Positions 36,598-47,010 are shown, numbered from the stretch's first letter. The stretch: 64,000 bases of DNA from Streptomyces pacificus (GCF_011766325.1 NZ_BLLG01000001.1:496001-560000); one strand, 5' to 3'. Numbers and translations are program-made. Notes: generated by a model not told the origin, from the sequence alone.

Positions 36598-39345
36598 CTA
36601 CGCGTCGCCGCCCGCGGGGCCCGGGTCGGCCGCCGCCACGTCCAGCAGCTGGTAGCGGTCCACGGCCTGCTTCAGCGCCGAGCGGTCGACCTTGCCCTCG
36701 TGGGCGAGTTCGGTGAGGACCGCGAGCACGATCGACTGCGCGTCGATGTGGAAGTACCGGCGGGCCGCGCCCCGGGTGTCCGCGAAGCCGAAGCCGTCCG
36801 CACCCAGCGAGGTGTAGCGGCCGGGCACCCAGCGGGCGATCTGGTCCGGGACGCTGCGCATCCAGTCGGACACGGCCACGAACGGTCCCTCGGCGCCGCC
36901 GAGCTTGCGCGTCACATACGGGACGCGCTGCTCCTCCTCGGGATGGAGCAGGTTGTGCTCCTCGGCCGCCACGGCCTCGCGCCGCAGCTCGTTCCAGGAG
37001 GTCGCGGACCAGACGCCGGCCTTCACGTCCCACTCCTCGGCGAGGATCCGCTGGGCCTCAAGGGCCCAGGGGACGGCGACGCCGGACGCCATGATCTGCG
37101 CCGGGATCCGGCCCGCCTCGCCGTCCCGGAAGCGGTGGATGCCCTTGAGGATGCCGTCCACGTCGACGTTCCCGGGCTCGGCCGGGTGCTGGATGGGCTC
37201 GTTGTAGACGGTCAGGTAGTAGAAGACGTCCTCGCCGTGCGGGTGCTCGGCGTCGCCGCCGTACATCCGGCGCAGGCCGTCCCGGACGATGTGCGCGATC
37301 TCGAAGCCGAACGCCGGGTCGTACGCGACGCAGGCCGGGTTGGTGGAGGCCAGCAGCTGGGAGTGGCCGTCCGCGTGCTGCAGCCCCTCACCGGTCAGGG
37401 TGGTGCGCCCGGCGGTCGCGCCGAGGACGAAGCCGCGCGAGAGCTGGTCCGCCATCTGCCAGAACTGGTCGCCGGTCCGCTGGAAACCGAACATCGAGTA
37501 GAAGACGTAGACCGGGATCAGCGGCTCGCCGTGGGTGGCGTAGGCCGAGCCGGCCGCGATCAGCGAGGCGGTGCAGCCCGCCTCCGAGATGCCGTCGTGC
37601 AGCATCTGCCCGGTCGGCGACTCCTTGTACGCCAGCAGCAGCTCGCGGTCCACGGCCTCGTACTGCTGGCCGAGCGGGTTGTAGATCTTGGCGCTCGGGA
37701 AGAACGAGTCCATGCCGAACGTGCGGTACTCGTCGGGGGCGATCAGCACGAACCGCCTGCCGATCTCCTTGTCCCGCATCAGGTCCTTCAGCAGCCGGAC
37801 GAACGCCATGGTGGTGGCGATCGACTGCTGACCCGAACCCTTCTTCACGGCCGCGTACGCCCTGTCGTCCGGCAGGGCCAGCGGCTGCGACCGCACGACG
37901 CGGGTCGGCACGTACCCGCCCAGGGCCCTGCGGCGGTCGTGCATGTACTGGATCTCCTCCGAGTCGCGGCCCGGGTGGTAGTACGGCGGCAGGCCGGACT
38001 CCAGCTCGCGGTCGCCGATCGGGAGGTGCAGCCGGTCGCGGAAGCCCTTGAGGTCGTCGACCGTCAGCTTCTTCATCTGGTGGGTCGCGTTGCGGCCCTC
38101 GAAGTTCGGTCCCAGCGTCCAGCCCTTGACCGTCTGGGCGAGGATCACCGTGGGCTGCCCCTTGTGGGCGCGGGCCGCGGAGTAGGCCGCGAAGATCTTC
38201 CGGTGGTCGTGTCCACCGCGGCCCAGCATCAGGACCTGGTGGTCGGTCATGTTCTCGACCATGGCGCGCAGCCGCTGGTCGTCGCCGAAGAAGTGCCGGC
38301 GGATGTAGTCGCCGGTCTCCGTGGCGTAGGTCTGGAACTGGCCGTCCGGCGTGGTGTTCAGCTTGTTGACCAGCACTCCGTCGCGGTCCCGCGCGAGCAG
38401 CGGGTCCCAGGTGCGGTCCCAGATCAGCTTGATCACGTTCCAGCCGGCGCCGCGGAAGACCGACTCCAGCTCCTGAATGATCTTGCCGTTGCCGCGTACC
38501 GGGCCGTCGAGCCGCTGCAGGTTGCAGTTCACCACGAAGGTCAGGTTGTCCAGGCCCTCGCGGGCGGCGATCGACAGCTGCCCGAGCGATTCGGGCTCGT
38601 CCATCTCGCCGTCGCCGAGGAAGGCCCACACGTGGGAGCGGGAGGTGTCGGCGATGCCGCGCGCCTCCATGTAGCGGTTCATCCGCGCCTGGTAGATCGC
38701 CCCGATCGGGCCGAGGCCCATCGAGACGGTCGGGAACTCCCAGAAGTCCGGCATCAGCCGGGGGTGCGGGTACGACGACAGGCCGTCGGGGAACTTCGAC
38801 TTCTCCTGGCGGAAGCCGTCGAGCTGGGTCTCGTTCAGCCGGTCCAGCAGGAACGCGCGGGCGTAGACGCCGGGCGAGGCGTGGCCCTGGAAGAAGATCT
38901 GGTCGCCGCCGTCGCCCTCGTCCTTGCCGCGGAAGAAGTGGTTGAAGCCCACGTCGTAGAGGGAGGCGGAGGAGGCGAAGGTGGCGATGTGGCCGCCGAC
39001 GCCGATCCCGGGGCGCTGGGCGCGGGACACCATCACCGCGGCGTTCCAGCGGGTGGCGTTGAGGATCTTCCGCTCGATCTCCTCGTTGCCCGGGAAGAAC
39101 GGCTCGTCCTTGGTGGCGATGGTGTTCACGTAGTCCGTGCTGCGCATCTCGGGCACGGCCACGCGCTTCTCGCGGGCCCGCTCGATCAGCCGCAGCATGA
39201 GGTAGCGGGCCCGCTCACGGCCCCGCTCGTCGACGGCGGCGTCGAGCGAGTCGAGCCACTCCCGGGTCTCCTCCGGATCGAAGTCCGGGACCTGGCTCGG
39301 AAGGCCGCCAATGATGATCGGGTTGCGATCTGATCCGGAAGCCAC
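36598..39345 (-). CDS. aceE: Pyruvate dehydrogenase E1 component, homodimeric
   Basis: A 915-residue thiamine-diphosphate enzyme that decarboxylates pyruvate and passes the acetyl group to E2 lipoyl groups. The GDG...N motif is visible as [14 protein letters not shown]...NCN. It starts at GTG 39345 ([14 protein letters not shown]) after GAAGGAA. Length fits AceE. Actinobacterial AceE works with a shared E2/E3 encoded elsewhere. Confidence 0.97.
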   Translation of the reverse strand: MASGSDRNPIIIGGLPSQVPDFDPEETREWLDSLDAAVDERGRERARYLMLRLIERAREKRVAVPEMRSTDYVNTIATKDEPFFPGNEEIERKILNATRWNAAVMVSRAQRPGIGVGGHIATFASSASLYDVGFNHFFRGKDEGDGGDQIFFQGHASPGVYARAFLLDRLNETQLDGFRQEKSKFPDGLSSYPHPRLMPDFWEFPTVSMGLGPIGAIYQARMNRYMEARGIADTSRSHVWAFLGDGEMDEPESLGQLSIAAREGLDNLTFVVNCNLQRLDGPVRGNGKIIQELESVFRGAGWNVIKLIWDRTWDPLLARDRDGVLVNKLNTTPDGQFQTYATETGDYIRRHFFGDDQRLRAMVENMTDHQVLMLGRGGHDHRKIFAAYSAARAHKGQPTVILAQTVKGWTLGPNFEGRNATHQMKKLTVDDLKGFRDRLHLPIGDRELESGLPPYYHPGRDSEEIQYMHDRRRALGGYVPTRVVRSQPLALPDDRAYAAVKKGSGQQSIATTMAFVRLLKDLMRDKEIGRRFVLIAPDEYRTFGMDSFFPSAKIYNPLGQQYEAVDRELLLAYKESPTGQMLHDGISEAGCTASLIAAGSAYATHGEPLIPVYVFYSMFGFQRTGDQFWQMADQLSRGFVLGATAGRTTLTGEGLQHADGHSQLLASTNPACVAYDPAFGFEIAHIVRDGLRRMYGGDAEHPHGEDVFYYLTVYNEPIQHPAEPGNVDVDGILKGIHRFRDGEAGRIPAQIMASGVAVPWALEAQRILAEEWDVKAGVWSATSWNELRREAVAAEEHNLLHPEEEQRVPYVTRKLGGAEGPFVAVSDWMRSVPDQIARWVPGRYTSLGADGFGFADTRGAARRYFHIDAQSIVLAVLTELAHEGKVDRSALKQAVDRYQLLDVAAADPGPAGGDA

Positions 39346-39687
39346 GCTGTTCCTTCGCTGGTCGGTTGGTCTGTCGTCACGCGCTCCCCATCGTGTACCC
39401 CCAGGGAGCAAAACGTCATCTCTACCGAACGGTAACCAACCGGCCCCGATTGGCGAACCGGCCGCACGGAAGCGTACAAAGGGTGCGAAGGGGTGAGCGT
39501 GACTCACCAGGGCGTGCGGACGGGCGCCCGCACCGGACCCGGGGCGACACGGCCGCGGACGTCACCGTTTCGGCGGTCTCGGCGGCCGGGTACTTGCGCG
39601 ATCCGTCCCGCCCGTGTGGACTACGGCCCATGCCTCGCGTACGCGCGCGGCTGAAGCACTTACCGAAACAAGATCAGGAGGCAAGCC
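39346..39687. other. Divergent promoter region of aceE and DUF3052 gene
   Basis: 342 bases with no gene. TACCG-AA-CGGTA (39423-39434) is a perfect-arm palindrome in a less GC-rich stretch some 80 bases upstream of the aceE start, a plausible operator. The DUF3052 gene is preceded by AGGAGG near 39676. Confidence 0.5.
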
Positions 39688-40116
39688 GTGAGCGCGACCG
39701 CGGACCACGCGGAGGAGCGGACCAACCCGGCGGCGAGGCTGGGGTTCGAGCCCGGACAGGTGGTCCAGGAGATCGGCTACGACGACGACGTCGAGCATGA
39801 GCTCCGTGAAGGTATCGAAGCCGTCATCGGCCAGGAACTCGTCGACGAGGACTACGACGACGTCGCCGACGTCGTCGTGCTGTGGTTCCGCGACGAGGAC
39901 GGCGACCTCACGGACGCGCTCGTGGACGCCATCGGCCTTGTCGACGAGGGCGGACTCGTCTGGCTCATGACGCCGAAGACCGGCCGTGACGGCTACGTCG
40001 AGCCCAGTGACATCAACGAGGCCTCCCAGACGGCGGGGCTCTCGCAGACCAGGAGCATCAACGCGGGCAAGGACTGGACCGGCAGCAGGCTGGCCACGCC
40101 CAAGGCCAAGCGCTGA
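39688..40116 (+). CDS. DUF3052 family protein
   Basis: A 142-residue acidic soluble protein (start MSATADHAEERTNPAARLGF, with GQVVQEIGYDDDVE). DUF3052 proteins are conserved in actinobacteria beside aceE and the peroxiredoxin gene; some are called binding proteins of the PDH region, but no activity is established. Confidence 0.88.
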   Translation: MSATADHAEERTNPAARLGFEPGQVVQEIGYDDDVEHELREGIEAVIGQELVDEDYDDVADVVVLWFRDEDGDLTDALVDAIGLVDEGGLVWLMTPKTGRDGYVEPSDINEASQTAGLSQTRSINAGKDWTGSRLATPKAKR

Positions 40117-40130
40117 GCCGCAGCCGCCCC

Positions 40131-40163
40131 GGGCCTCCGCCGGCGGTGTGCCGGCGGGGGCCC
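40131..40163 (+). terminator. Terminator hairpin after DUF3052 gene
   Basis: GGGCCTCCGCCGGC and GCCGGCGGGGGCCC form a 14-bp stem with one wobble pair, 15 bases after the DUF3052 stop. Confidence 0.6.
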
Positions 40164-40180
40164 GTGTCTTCACCCGTGCC

Positions 40181-40216
40181 CGTGTCTGTGTCCGTGTCTG
40201 TGTCCGTGTCTGTGTC
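40181..40216. repeat. Three tandem 12-bp repeats
   Basis: Three perfect copies of CGTGTCTGTGTC lie between the DUF3052 and peroxiredoxin genes. Confidence 0.9.
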
Positions 40217-40394
40217 CGTGACCCGGGTGCCTGCGTGGCCGGGCCGTCGCCGGGCCGTGACGGGTGTGCGTGCCCGTGGCCCGGGTCCGCGCCCCGGTGC
40301 GTAGGCTGGGCGGCATCAGCGGCGCCGGAGCCGCCGCGGGCCCGCCCGGGTGCCGCTCCGGCGCCGAAGCGGCCGACGAAGGGAAGTACCCGTC

Positions 40395-40853
40395 ATGGCG
40401 ATCGAGGTCGGCACCCAGGCCCCGGACTTCCGGCTGAGGGACAACCACGGACGGACCGTGACCCTCGCAGATTTCCGCGGCGAGAAGAACGTGGTGCTGC
40501 TCTTCTACCCCTTCGCCTTCACCGGGGTGTGCACGGGAGAGCTCTGCGCACTCCGCGACGAGCTCCCGAAGTTCGTCAACGACGACACCCAGCTGCTCGC
40601 CGTCTCCAACGACTCCGTGCCCACCCTGCGCGTCTTCGCCGAGCAGGAGCGCCTCGAGTACCCGCTGCTGTCGGACTTCTGGCCGCACGGCGAGACCTCA
40701 CGGGCGTACGGCGTGTTCGACGAGGAGAAGGGCTGCGCGGTGCGCGGCACCTTCGTCATCGACAAGGAGGGCGCGGTGCGCTGGACCGTCGTCAACGGCC
40801 TCCCCGACGCCCGCGACCTGAACGACTACGTCAAGGCGCTGGACGCGCTGTGA
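40395..40853 (+). CDS. Peroxiredoxin (AhpE-like)
   Basis: A 152-residue thiol peroxidase. The peroxidatic Cys lies in the PFAFTGVCTGELC motif near residue 45, with a second Cys five positions later. It resembles the one-Cys AhpE/Bcp group, which reduce hydroperoxides in the cytoplasm using mycothiol/mycoredoxin or thioredoxin. ATG 40395 (MAIEVGTQAPDF). Confidence 0.92.
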   Translation: MAIEVGTQAPDFRLRDNHGRTVTLADFRGEKNVVLLFYPFAFTGVCTGELCALRDELPKFVNDDTQLLAVSNDSVPTLRVFAEQERLEYPLLSDFWPHGETSRAYGVFDEEKGCAVRGTFVIDKEGAVRWTVVNGLPDARDLNDYVKALDAL

Positions 40854-40984
40854 CGGGGCCGACACCCTGTGACCCCCGGCGTGACCGTCTGTCCCGCCCG
40901 GGAACCCGTCACTAGGATCCGGTCGTTGATCCGAATGCCAACGCACGACGGGGGCGCTGCCCCTGAAACCACATGGGAGGACTC

Positions 40985-41560
40985 GTGGGAGTCAGCCTCA
41001 GCAAGGGCGGCAACGTCTCGCTGACCAAGGCCGCCCCCAACCTGACGGCGGTCACCGTCGGTCTGGGCTGGGACGTCCGCACCACCACAGGCACCGACTT
41101 CGACCTCGACGCCAGCGCCCTGCTGACGAACGCCGAGGGCAGGGTCGCGGCCGACGGCAACTTCGTGTTCTTCAACAACCTGAAGAGCCCCGACGGCTCG
41201 GTGGAGCACACCGGCGACAACCTCACGGGCGAGGGCGAGGGCGACGACGAGCAGATCAAGGTCAATCTGGCCGGGGTCCCCGCCGACGTCGAGAAGATCG
41301 TCTTCCCGGTGTCGATCTACGACGCCGAGACCCGCCAGCAGTCCTTCGGCCAGGTCCGCAACGCGTTCATCCGCGTGGTGAACCAGGCCAACGGCGAGGA
41401 GCTCGCCCGCTACGACCTGAGCGAGGACGCCTCCACCGAGACCGCCATGGTCTTCGGTGAGCTGTACCGCAACGGCGCGGAGTGGAAGTTCCGCGCCATC
41501 GGCCAGGGCTACGCCTCGGGCCTGCGCGGCATCGCGCAGGACTTCGGCGTCAACGTCTGA
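40985..41560 (+). CDS. terD: TerD family protein (first of tandem pair)
   Basis: A 191-residue Ca2+-binding TerD protein. Acidic ligand clusters are DFDLDASAL and [12 protein letters not shown], and the conserved core [12 protein letters not shown] and [13 protein letters not shown] is intact. GTG 40985 follows GGGAGG. TerD proteins are cytosolic or membrane-associated parts of tellurite/stress complexes with TerC. It is followed by a strong terminator and a close paralogue. Confidence 0.95.
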   Translation: MGVSLSKGGNVSLTKAAPNLTAVTVGLGWDVRTTTGTDFDLDASALLTNAEGRVAADGNFVFFNNLKSPDGSVEHTGDNLTGEGEGDDEQIKVNLAGVPADVEKIVFPVSIYDAETRQQSFGQVRNAFIRVVNQANGEELARYDLSEDASTETAMVFGELYRNGAEWKFRAIGQGYASGLRGIAQDFGVNV

Positions 41561-41576
41561 GCCGACAGCACCCGAA

Positions 41577-41613
41577 GCGTCCGGCGCCGCACACACCGTG
41601 CGGCGCCGGACGC
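41577..41613 (+). terminator. Terminator between the two terD genes
   Basis: A perfect 16-bp stem (GCGTCCGGCGCCGCAC / GTGCGGCGCCGGACGC) with a five-base loop directly follows the first terD stop. Confidence 0.8.
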
Positions 41614-41649
41614 GCCTGCAGTTCCGTACGTTCAGGGGAGGACACCGAC

Positions 41650-42225
41650 ATGGGCGTCACGCTCGCCAAGGGAGGCAACGTCTCCCTCTCCAAGGCCGCA
41701 CCCGACCTCACCCAGGTCCTCGTCGGTCTGGGCTGGGACGCGCGCTCCACCACCGGAGCGCCCTTCGACCTCGACGCCAGCGCGCTGCTGTGCCAGTCGG
41801 GGCGGGTTCTGGGGGACGAGTATTTCGTCTTCTACAACAATCTGACGAGCCCGGAGGGCTCGGTGGAGCACACCGGCGACAACCTCACGGGCGAGGGGGA
41901 CGGGGACGACGAGTCCCTGATCGTCGACCTCACCCGGGTCCCGCCGCACTGCGACAAGATCGTCTTCCCGGTCTCGATCCACGAAGCGGACAGCCGCGGC
42001 CAGACCTTCGGCCAGGTCGCCAACGCGTTCATCCGCGTGGTGAACCAGGCCGACGGCGAGGAGCTGGCCCGCTACGACCTGAGCGAGGACGCCTCCACCG
42101 AGACGGCGATGATCTTCGGCGAGCTGTACCGGTACGAGGGGGAATGGAAGTTCCGGGCGGTCGGCCAGGGGTACGCGTCAGGGCTCCGCGGCATCGCTCT
42201 AGACTTCGGGGTCAACGTCTCCTGA
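41650..42225 (+). CDS. terD: TerD family protein (second of tandem pair)
   Basis: A 191-residue paralogue of the preceding gene, with the same acidic clusters ([21 protein letters not shown]) and identical end [16 protein letters not shown] apart from one residue. The C-terminal halves are nearly identical at DNA level, the N-terminal halves less so. An extra Cys occurs near residue 50. Probably duplicated locally. Confidence 0.95.
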   Translation: MGVTLAKGGNVSLSKAAPDLTQVLVGLGWDARSTTGAPFDLDASALLCQSGRVLGDEYFVFYNNLTSPEGSVEHTGDNLTGEGDGDDESLIVDLTRVPPHCDKIVFPVSIHEADSRGQTFGQVANAFIRVVNQADGEELARYDLSEDASTETAMIFGELYRYEGEWKFRAVGQGYASGLRGIALDFGVNVS

Positions 42226-42255
42226 AGCACTGCTCACGCACTGTTCCGGCCTGAG

Positions 42256-42306
42256 CCGGGGCCGGGCCCCGGCGGGCCCTGCGACCCCGCCGGGGTCCGG
42301 CCCCGG
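42256..42306 (+). terminator. Terminator after second terD gene
   Basis: A 21-base stem with one mismatch (starting CCGGGGCCGGGCCCCGG) lies 30 bases downstream of the second terD stop. Confidence 0.65.
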
Positions 42307-42397
42307 CCGCCGGGGGAGAATGCAGCGGATGCCGCGTGCGGCGCGGGGGTATCCCGCTCTCTGCGGGAGAGCTCCGTACACAACGATTGGGTAGCCA

Positions 42398-43534
42398 GTG
42401 GTACTGAAAACCTTCGGCTGGTCGTTCGCAGTCACTGCGCTCGGCCTGGTCGCCGCCGTGTTCTACGGGGGATGGACGGCCTTCGGGCTCGTCGCGATCC
42501 TGACCATCCTGGAGGTCTCGCTCTCCTTCGACAACGCCGTGGTCAACGCCGGGGTGCTGAAGAAGATGAGCGAGTTCTGGCAGAGGATCTTCCTCACCAT
42601 CGGCATCCTGATCGCCGTGTTCGGCATGCGGCTGGTGTTCCCCGTCGTGATCGTCTCGGTCACCGCGCAACTCGGCCCCATCGAGGCCGTCGACCTCGCG
42701 CTGAACGACCATGCCCGCTACGAGGAACTGGTCACCGACGCCCATCCCGCCATCGCGGCGTTCGGCGGCATGTTCCTGCTCATGATCTTCCTCGACTTCA
42801 TCTTCGAGGACCGGGACATCCGGTGGCTCGCCTGGCTGGAGCGGCCCCTGGCCAAGCTGGGCAAGATCGACATGCTGGCCGCCTGCGTCGCGCTGATCGT
42901 CCTGCTGATCACCGCCACCACCTTCGCCGTCAACGCCCACCAGTACGGCGGCGTACACGTCGACAAGTCGTCCACGGTACTGCTCGCCGGTGTCGCCGGT
43001 GTCGTCACGTACATGGTCGTGGGTGGTCTCTCCGGCTTCTTCGAGGAGAAGCTGGAACAGGACGAGGAACGCGAGCAGGAGGCCGAGGAGGAGGCCCGCA
43101 GGACCGGGAAGCCGCTCTCGGCCACCAAGCTCGTCGGCAAGGCCGCGTTCTTCATGTTCATGTACCTCGAGGTGCTGGACGCGTCCTTCTCCTTCGACGG
43201 CGTCATCGGCGCCTTCGCGGTCAGCAACGACCCCGTGGTCATCGCGCTCGGCCTCGGTATCGGCGCGATGTACGTGAGGTCCCTCACGGTCTACCTGGTC
43301 CGGCAGGGCACCCTCGACGACTACGTCTACCTGGAGCACGGCGCCCACTACGCGATCGGCGCCCTGGCCGTGATCCTGCTGGTCACCATCCAGTACGAGG
43401 TCCCCGAGGTCGTCACCGGCCTCATCGGCGTCGCCCTGATCGCCTGGTCCTTCTGGTCCTCCGTGCGGCGCAACCAGCGTCTGAGGGCGTACGAGGAGAA
43501 GAAGGAAGTGGTACTCGCGGCGGACGAGGTGTGA
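42398..43534 (+). CDS. DUF475/TerC-like integral membrane protein
   Basis: A 378-residue polytopic protein with about nine transmembrane helices. The TerC-superfamily acidic membrane motifs are SLSFDNAVVNAGVL (near residue 45) and a second, SFSFDGVIGAFAVS, near residue 265. TerC proteins load Mn2+ or other metals onto exported or membrane enzymes; DUF475 is the branch found with TerD in actinobacteria. A Glu-rich loop lies mid-protein. It sits directly after the terD pair, supporting a TerC-TerD complex. Confidence 0.88.
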   Translation: MVLKTFGWSFAVTALGLVAAVFYGGWTAFGLVAILTILEVSLSFDNAVVNAGVLKKMSEFWQRIFLTIGILIAVFGMRLVFPVVIVSVTAQLGPIEAVDLALNDHARYEELVTDAHPAIAAFGGMFLLMIFLDFIFEDRDIRWLAWLERPLAKLGKIDMLAACVALIVLLITATTFAVNAHQYGGVHVDKSSTVLLAGVAGVVTYMVVGGLSGFFEEKLEQDEEREQEAEEEARRTGKPLSATKLVGKAAFFMFMYLEVLDASFSFDGVIGAFAVSNDPVVIALGLGIGAMYVRSLTVYLVRQGTLDDYVYLEHGAHYAIGALAVILLVTIQYEVPEVVTGLIGVALIAWSFWSSVRRNQRLRAYEEKKEVVLAADEV

Positions 43535-43561
43535 CACCGCGGGGTTTGAGGAACGCTCTCA

Positions 43562-43602
43562 GCGGGGCGGCCCGGAGACCCAGGGTCTCCGGGCCGCCCC
43601 GC
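43562..43602 (+). terminator. Strong terminator after DUF475 gene
   Basis: A perfect 20-bp inverted repeat starting GCGGGGCGGCCCGGAGACCC, with essentially no loop, follows the membrane-protein gene by 28 bases. Confidence 0.8.
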
Positions 43603-43679
43603 GCGCTGTCGGAGCACGGGGCCGCGCGGTGTATCCGGACCGGCTCCGGGAGGGAGCCGGCGGCAGTCAGGGGTGGGAC

Positions 43680-44417
43680 ATGGCTTTCTGGGACGGTTTG
43701 CGGCGCGGCCGGGCAGCGCAGTTCGACTCGGGCAGCGCCGCGTCCAACTCCATCGAGCTGACCAGGCGTCGCCCCCAGGTCTCCCTCTCCAAGCAGAGCG
43801 CCGCCACCGGCAACCTCCGGGTCAACCTCTCCTGGCGGATGCGGACCTCCGACATCGAGGGGCGGTCACGCCAGAGCGGCCGCCTGCTGCGCAATCCGTC
43901 GAAGCTCTTCCGCCCCGAGGTGGTCCAGGCGCACACCCAGGGCGTCGTCAACGTGGACCTCGACCTCGGCTGCCTCTACGAGATGGCCGACGGCAGCAAG
44001 GGCGTGGTGCAGCCGCTGGGCGGCTTCCTCGGCAGCCTCAACGAGGTGCCGTACGTCCGCCTCAGCGGGGACGACCGCTTCGGCGCACCGTCGGGCGAGA
44101 CGCTGTTCGTCAACCTGGACCACCGCGACGAGATCAGGCGGCTGCTGTTCTTCGTGTACATCTACGACCAGACACCCGCGTTCGACCGCACGGACGCGAA
44201 GGTGACGCTCTACCCCAGCAACGGGCCCCGGGTGGAGATCGAACTCGACGAACGCGCACCGCAGGCACGCTCATGCGCCGTGTTCATGGTCGAGAACGTC
44301 AAGGGCGAGCTGATCGTGCGCCGCGAGGTGAGGTTCGTGTACGGCTTCCAGGCGGAGCTGGACCGGCTGTACGGCTGGGGCCTTCAGTGGGGCCGCGGCT
44401 TCAAGACCAGGACCTGA
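43680..44417 (+). CDS. Divergent TerD-related protein
   Basis: A 245-residue protein (start MAFWDGLRRGRAAQFDSGS). The middle keeps the TerD pattern (VNVDLDLGCLYEMADGSKG, LFFVYIYDQTPAFDRTDAKV), but the N-terminal 75 residues are different and basic, and the canonical Ca-site GDDE is replaced. Such long TerD variants occur in actinobacterial ter clusters. It follows TerC on the same strand, with its own ribosome-binding site. Confidence 0.8.
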   Translation: MAFWDGLRRGRAAQFDSGSAASNSIELTRRRPQVSLSKQSAATGNLRVNLSWRMRTSDIEGRSRQSGRLLRNPSKLFRPEVVQAHTQGVVNVDLDLGCLYEMADGSKGVVQPLGGFLGSLNEVPYVRLSGDDRFGAPSGETLFVNLDHRDEIRRLLFFVYIYDQTPAFDRTDAKVTLYPSNGPRVEIELDERAPQARSCAVFMVENVKGELIVRREVRFVYGFQAELDRLYGWGLQWGRGFKTRT

Positions 44418-44550
44418 GCCCCGGCCGGCCGGTGCCCCGCCCTCCGCGGGGGCGCCGGCCGTCTGCGCGCGGGACCCGCTGTCAGACGGGTACGCGGGTA
44501 CGCGGGTACGGGCGCACGGCTGCGTGGCTGCCGGGCACACCGTTGTGCGG

Positions 44551-44578
44551 GCACGGGGCACGGGGCACGGGGCACGGG
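44551..44578. repeat. Four tandem 7-bp repeats
   Basis: GCACGGG is repeated four times perfectly between the convergent TerD-variant genes; GTACGCGG repeats lie just left of it. Confidence 0.85.
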
Positions 44579-44620
44579 GCGCGCGTTCGCGCGGGCAGGG
44601 GGGTATGCGGTTGCGCGGTG

Positions 44621-45475
44621 CTACCGGATGAACTGGGGCCCCATCGGCGGCAGCCGGAAGTCGGGGTCGGGGCCCGGCGCGGGGCCGGCCGCGGCCGCGG
44701 GCCCGGGGTAGCCGTACGCGGGCTGCGCCGCCGGGGACGCCGGGGACGCCGGCTGGGGGTAGCCGTACGACGGATCGGTGTGTGGCTCGGGCTGCGACGG
44801 GCCGTGCGGCCGGGGCACGGGCCGCGGCGCAGCCCGGGTCTGCGCCTGAGACTCGGCCCGGGCCTGTGTCGGGGGCTCGGTCTGGGCAGCGGGTCCGGGT
44901 GCGGACGCGTCGGGGGACGGCTCGCTGTCGTCCACCGAGATGCCGAAGGCCGTTGCCAGACCGATCAGCCCGGTGGGATAGCCCTGCCCCACCGCGCGGA
45001 ACTTCCAGCCGTCGCCGCGCCGGTACAACTCGCCGCAGATGACCGCCGTCTCCTCCCCCGTCTCCGCCCGCACGTCGAACACGGCCAGCGGCTCACCGTC
45101 CGGCACCGCGGCGTCGTACAGCACGATCCGCAGATCGGGGACCCCGGAGAACGAGCCCCCGTCGGACGACGCCGCGAGCACCACCTGGTCGACGGAGGCG
45201 TCCAGGGAGCCGATGTCGGCCTGCACCGTGTCGGTGAGTCCCTCGGCGGTGCGCTTCTTGGGCAGCAGCCGCACGAAGCCGGAGGGGTGCCGGGGCTGGT
45301 TGTAGAAGACGAAGTCCTCGTCGGCGCGCACCCGGCCTTCGGCGCCGAGGAGCAGCGCCGAGGCGTCCACGTCCGGGACTGCTGCGCCGGGAGTCCAGCG
45401 CAGCACTGCCCGGATCGAGGTCGCTCCGAGCGGAACGTTGGAGCCCTTCAGCATCGCGTGCGTCATGCCCGTCAT
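44621..45475 (-). CDS. TerD domain protein with Pro/Ala/Gln-rich tail
   Basis: A 284-residue protein. Residues 1-175 form a TerD domain ([49 protein letters not shown]), and the rest is low-complexity Pro/Ala/Gln/Tyr with repeated YGYP units. The tail is probably disordered and could scaffold partners. ATG 45475 follows GGGAGG; ATG 45466 is possible. Divergent from the metabolic half of the cluster. Confidence 0.85.
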   Translation of the reverse strand: MTGMTHAMLKGSNVPLGATSIRAVLRWTPGAAVPDVDASALLLGAEGRVRADEDFVFYNQPRHPSGFVRLLPKKRTAEGLTDTVQADIGSLDASVDQVVLAASSDGGSFSGVPDLRIVLYDAAVPDGEPLAVFDVRAETGEETAVICGELYRRGDGWKFRAVGQGYPTGLIGLATAFGISVDDSEPSPDASAPGPAAQTEPPTQARAESQAQTRAAPRPVPRPHGPSQPEPHTDPSYGYPQPASPASPAAQPAYGYPGPAAAAGPAPGPDPDFRLPPMGPQFIR

Positions 45476-45757
45476 CCTGCCCTCCCGCGGCCGTCGCGGA
45501 CAACGCGGGCCCCGCGCAGACCCCGGCGGGTCTGCGGTGCGTACCGGCCACACGGATCGTGACGCAACCGCCGCACGGACACGCGGAGAAGGGGGCGGCC
45601 GGGCATGCCGCGCGGGGCGTAGGGCAGGCTGAGTCGGGGACCGAAGCGCGTGAGTCACCTGGAGTTCATACGGCCGGGGGATTCGCGGCACCTGTCCTTA
45701 CGTACTATTACCGGCCACCCACACCACAGTGCCGCCCAGGCAGTACGGGGGATTCAT

Positions 45758-46921
45758 ATGCGGCATTTCGGTCATATCTCGGCCGTTGCCCGGAAGGAAC
45801 TGTTCCATCAGGAGCCGTCGGAGTTCGATGCCGACTCTCCCGCCGGCCTGCTCTCCGTGGCGCTCGGCGCCACGCTCTACAGCCCCGCGACCCGGCCCCG
45901 CCTCGCGGACGACGTACTCAAGCAGGCGGCTCGCGGAGTGGTCTCCATGGTGCTCTGCCTGGAGGACTCCATCGACGACGCCGAGGTCTGCACCGCCGAG
46001 GAGAACCTCGTCCGCCAGTTCGCCGACCTCGCCGCACGCGGGGCCGAGCTCCCGCTGCTGTTCATCCGGGTGCGCGAACCCGGCCAGGTCGAGGATCTCG
46101 TGCGGCGTCTCGGCCCGGCGAGCCGACTGCTGTCCGGTTTCGTCCTTCCCAAGTTCACCGAGGCGCGCTCTGCCCCCTTCATGGAGGCCGTCTCCGCCGC
46201 CGAGTCGATGACCGCGCGCACGCTCTACGTCATGCCGGTGCTGGAGTCGCCCGAGCTTCTCCACCTGGAGACCCGGCACGAGACCCTGGCCGGTATCGCC
46301 CGCTCCGTGGGCCGCCACCGTGACCGGATCCTCGCCCTGCGCCTCGGTGTCACCGACTTCTGCTCCGCCTACGGGCTCCGCCGCTCGCCCGACATGACGG
46401 CCTACGACGTCCAGATCGTCGCCGGCGTCATCGCGGACGTCGTCAACGTCCTCGGCCGCTCCGACGGCACCGGCTTCACCATCACCGGCCCGGTCTGGGA
46501 GTACTTCCGCCTCCAGGAGCGCATCTTCAAACCTCAGCTGCGCCGAAGCCCCTTCATGGAGGTGCGGGCCGATGAACTGCGCACGACACTGATCGAACAC
46601 GATCTCGACGGCCTGCTGCGCGAGATCGAGCTGGACCGCGCCAACGGCCTCCTCGGCAAGACCTGCATCCACCCCTCGCATGTGCTGCCGGTCCACGCTC
46701 TATCGGTGGTCAGCCACGAGGAGTTCAGCGACGCACAGGACATCCTCCGCCCGGAGCGGGGCGGCGGTGGGGTGGTGCGTTCGGTCTACACCAACAAGAT
46801 GAACGAGGTGAAGCCGCACCGCGCTTGGGCCGAACGCACGCTCCGGCGCGCCGAGGCCTTCGGTGTCGCGCGCGAGGACATCGGCTTCGTCGAGCTGCTG
46901 ACCGCGGGTCTGGCAGGCTGA
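45758..46921 (+). CDS. HpcH/HpaI aldolase / citrate lyase beta-like protein (Ter-associated)
   Basis: A 387-residue CitE-like TIM-barrel protein. The N-terminal segment SVALGATLYSPATRP, the acidic metal-site stretch MVLCLEDSIDDAEV, RVREPGQ and KTCIHPSHV are recognisable superfamily motifs. It is the first gene of a three-gene operon with the phosphoribosyltransferase fusion and HAD hydrolase, the arrangement described for Ter-linked metabolite pathways. Reaction predicted: C-C bond cleavage or formation on a small acid. A possible TACTAT -10 is at 45703-45708. Confidence 0.85.
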   Translation: MRHFGHISAVARKELFHQEPSEFDADSPAGLLSVALGATLYSPATRPRLADDVLKQAARGVVSMVLCLEDSIDDAEVCTAEENLVRQFADLAARGAELPLLFIRVREPGQVEDLVRRLGPASRLLSGFVLPKFTEARSAPFMEAVSAAESMTARTLYVMPVLESPELLHLETRHETLAGIARSVGRHRDRILALRLGVTDFCSAYGLRRSPDMTAYDVQIVAGVIADVVNVLGRSDGTGFTITGPVWEYFRLQERIFKPQLRRSPFMEVRADELRTTLIEHDLDGLLREIELDRANGLLGKTCIHPSHVLPVHALSVVSHEEFSDAQDILRPERGGGGVVRSVYTNKMNEVKPHRAWAERTLRRAEAFGVAREDIGFVELLTAGLAG

Positions 46922-46950
46922 CGAAGGAGGAAACGAGGGAGGAAACGAAG

Positions 46951-47010
46951 GAGCACATGCGGGAGCACATGCGAGAGCACATGAACGAGGCCATGAACGA
47001 GGCCATGGGC
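46951..47010 (+). repeat. Five 12-bp repeats at the start of the PRTase fusion gene
   Basis: Units of GAG(C/G)(A/C)CATG(C/A/G)NN type encode the (R/N)E(H/A)M tetrapeptide five times, giving multiple candidate start codons. An upstream GGAGGAAACGA repeat (46925-46950) adds alternative ribosome-binding sites. Confidence 0.75.

Noticed and set aside
36451..39333. A 960-codon open frame antisense to aceE
   Set aside because: It mirrors the aceE codons; low stop density in GC-rich DNA gives such shadows. Its composition is Val/Arg/Gly/Asp-rich without motifs, while aceE is unmistakable.
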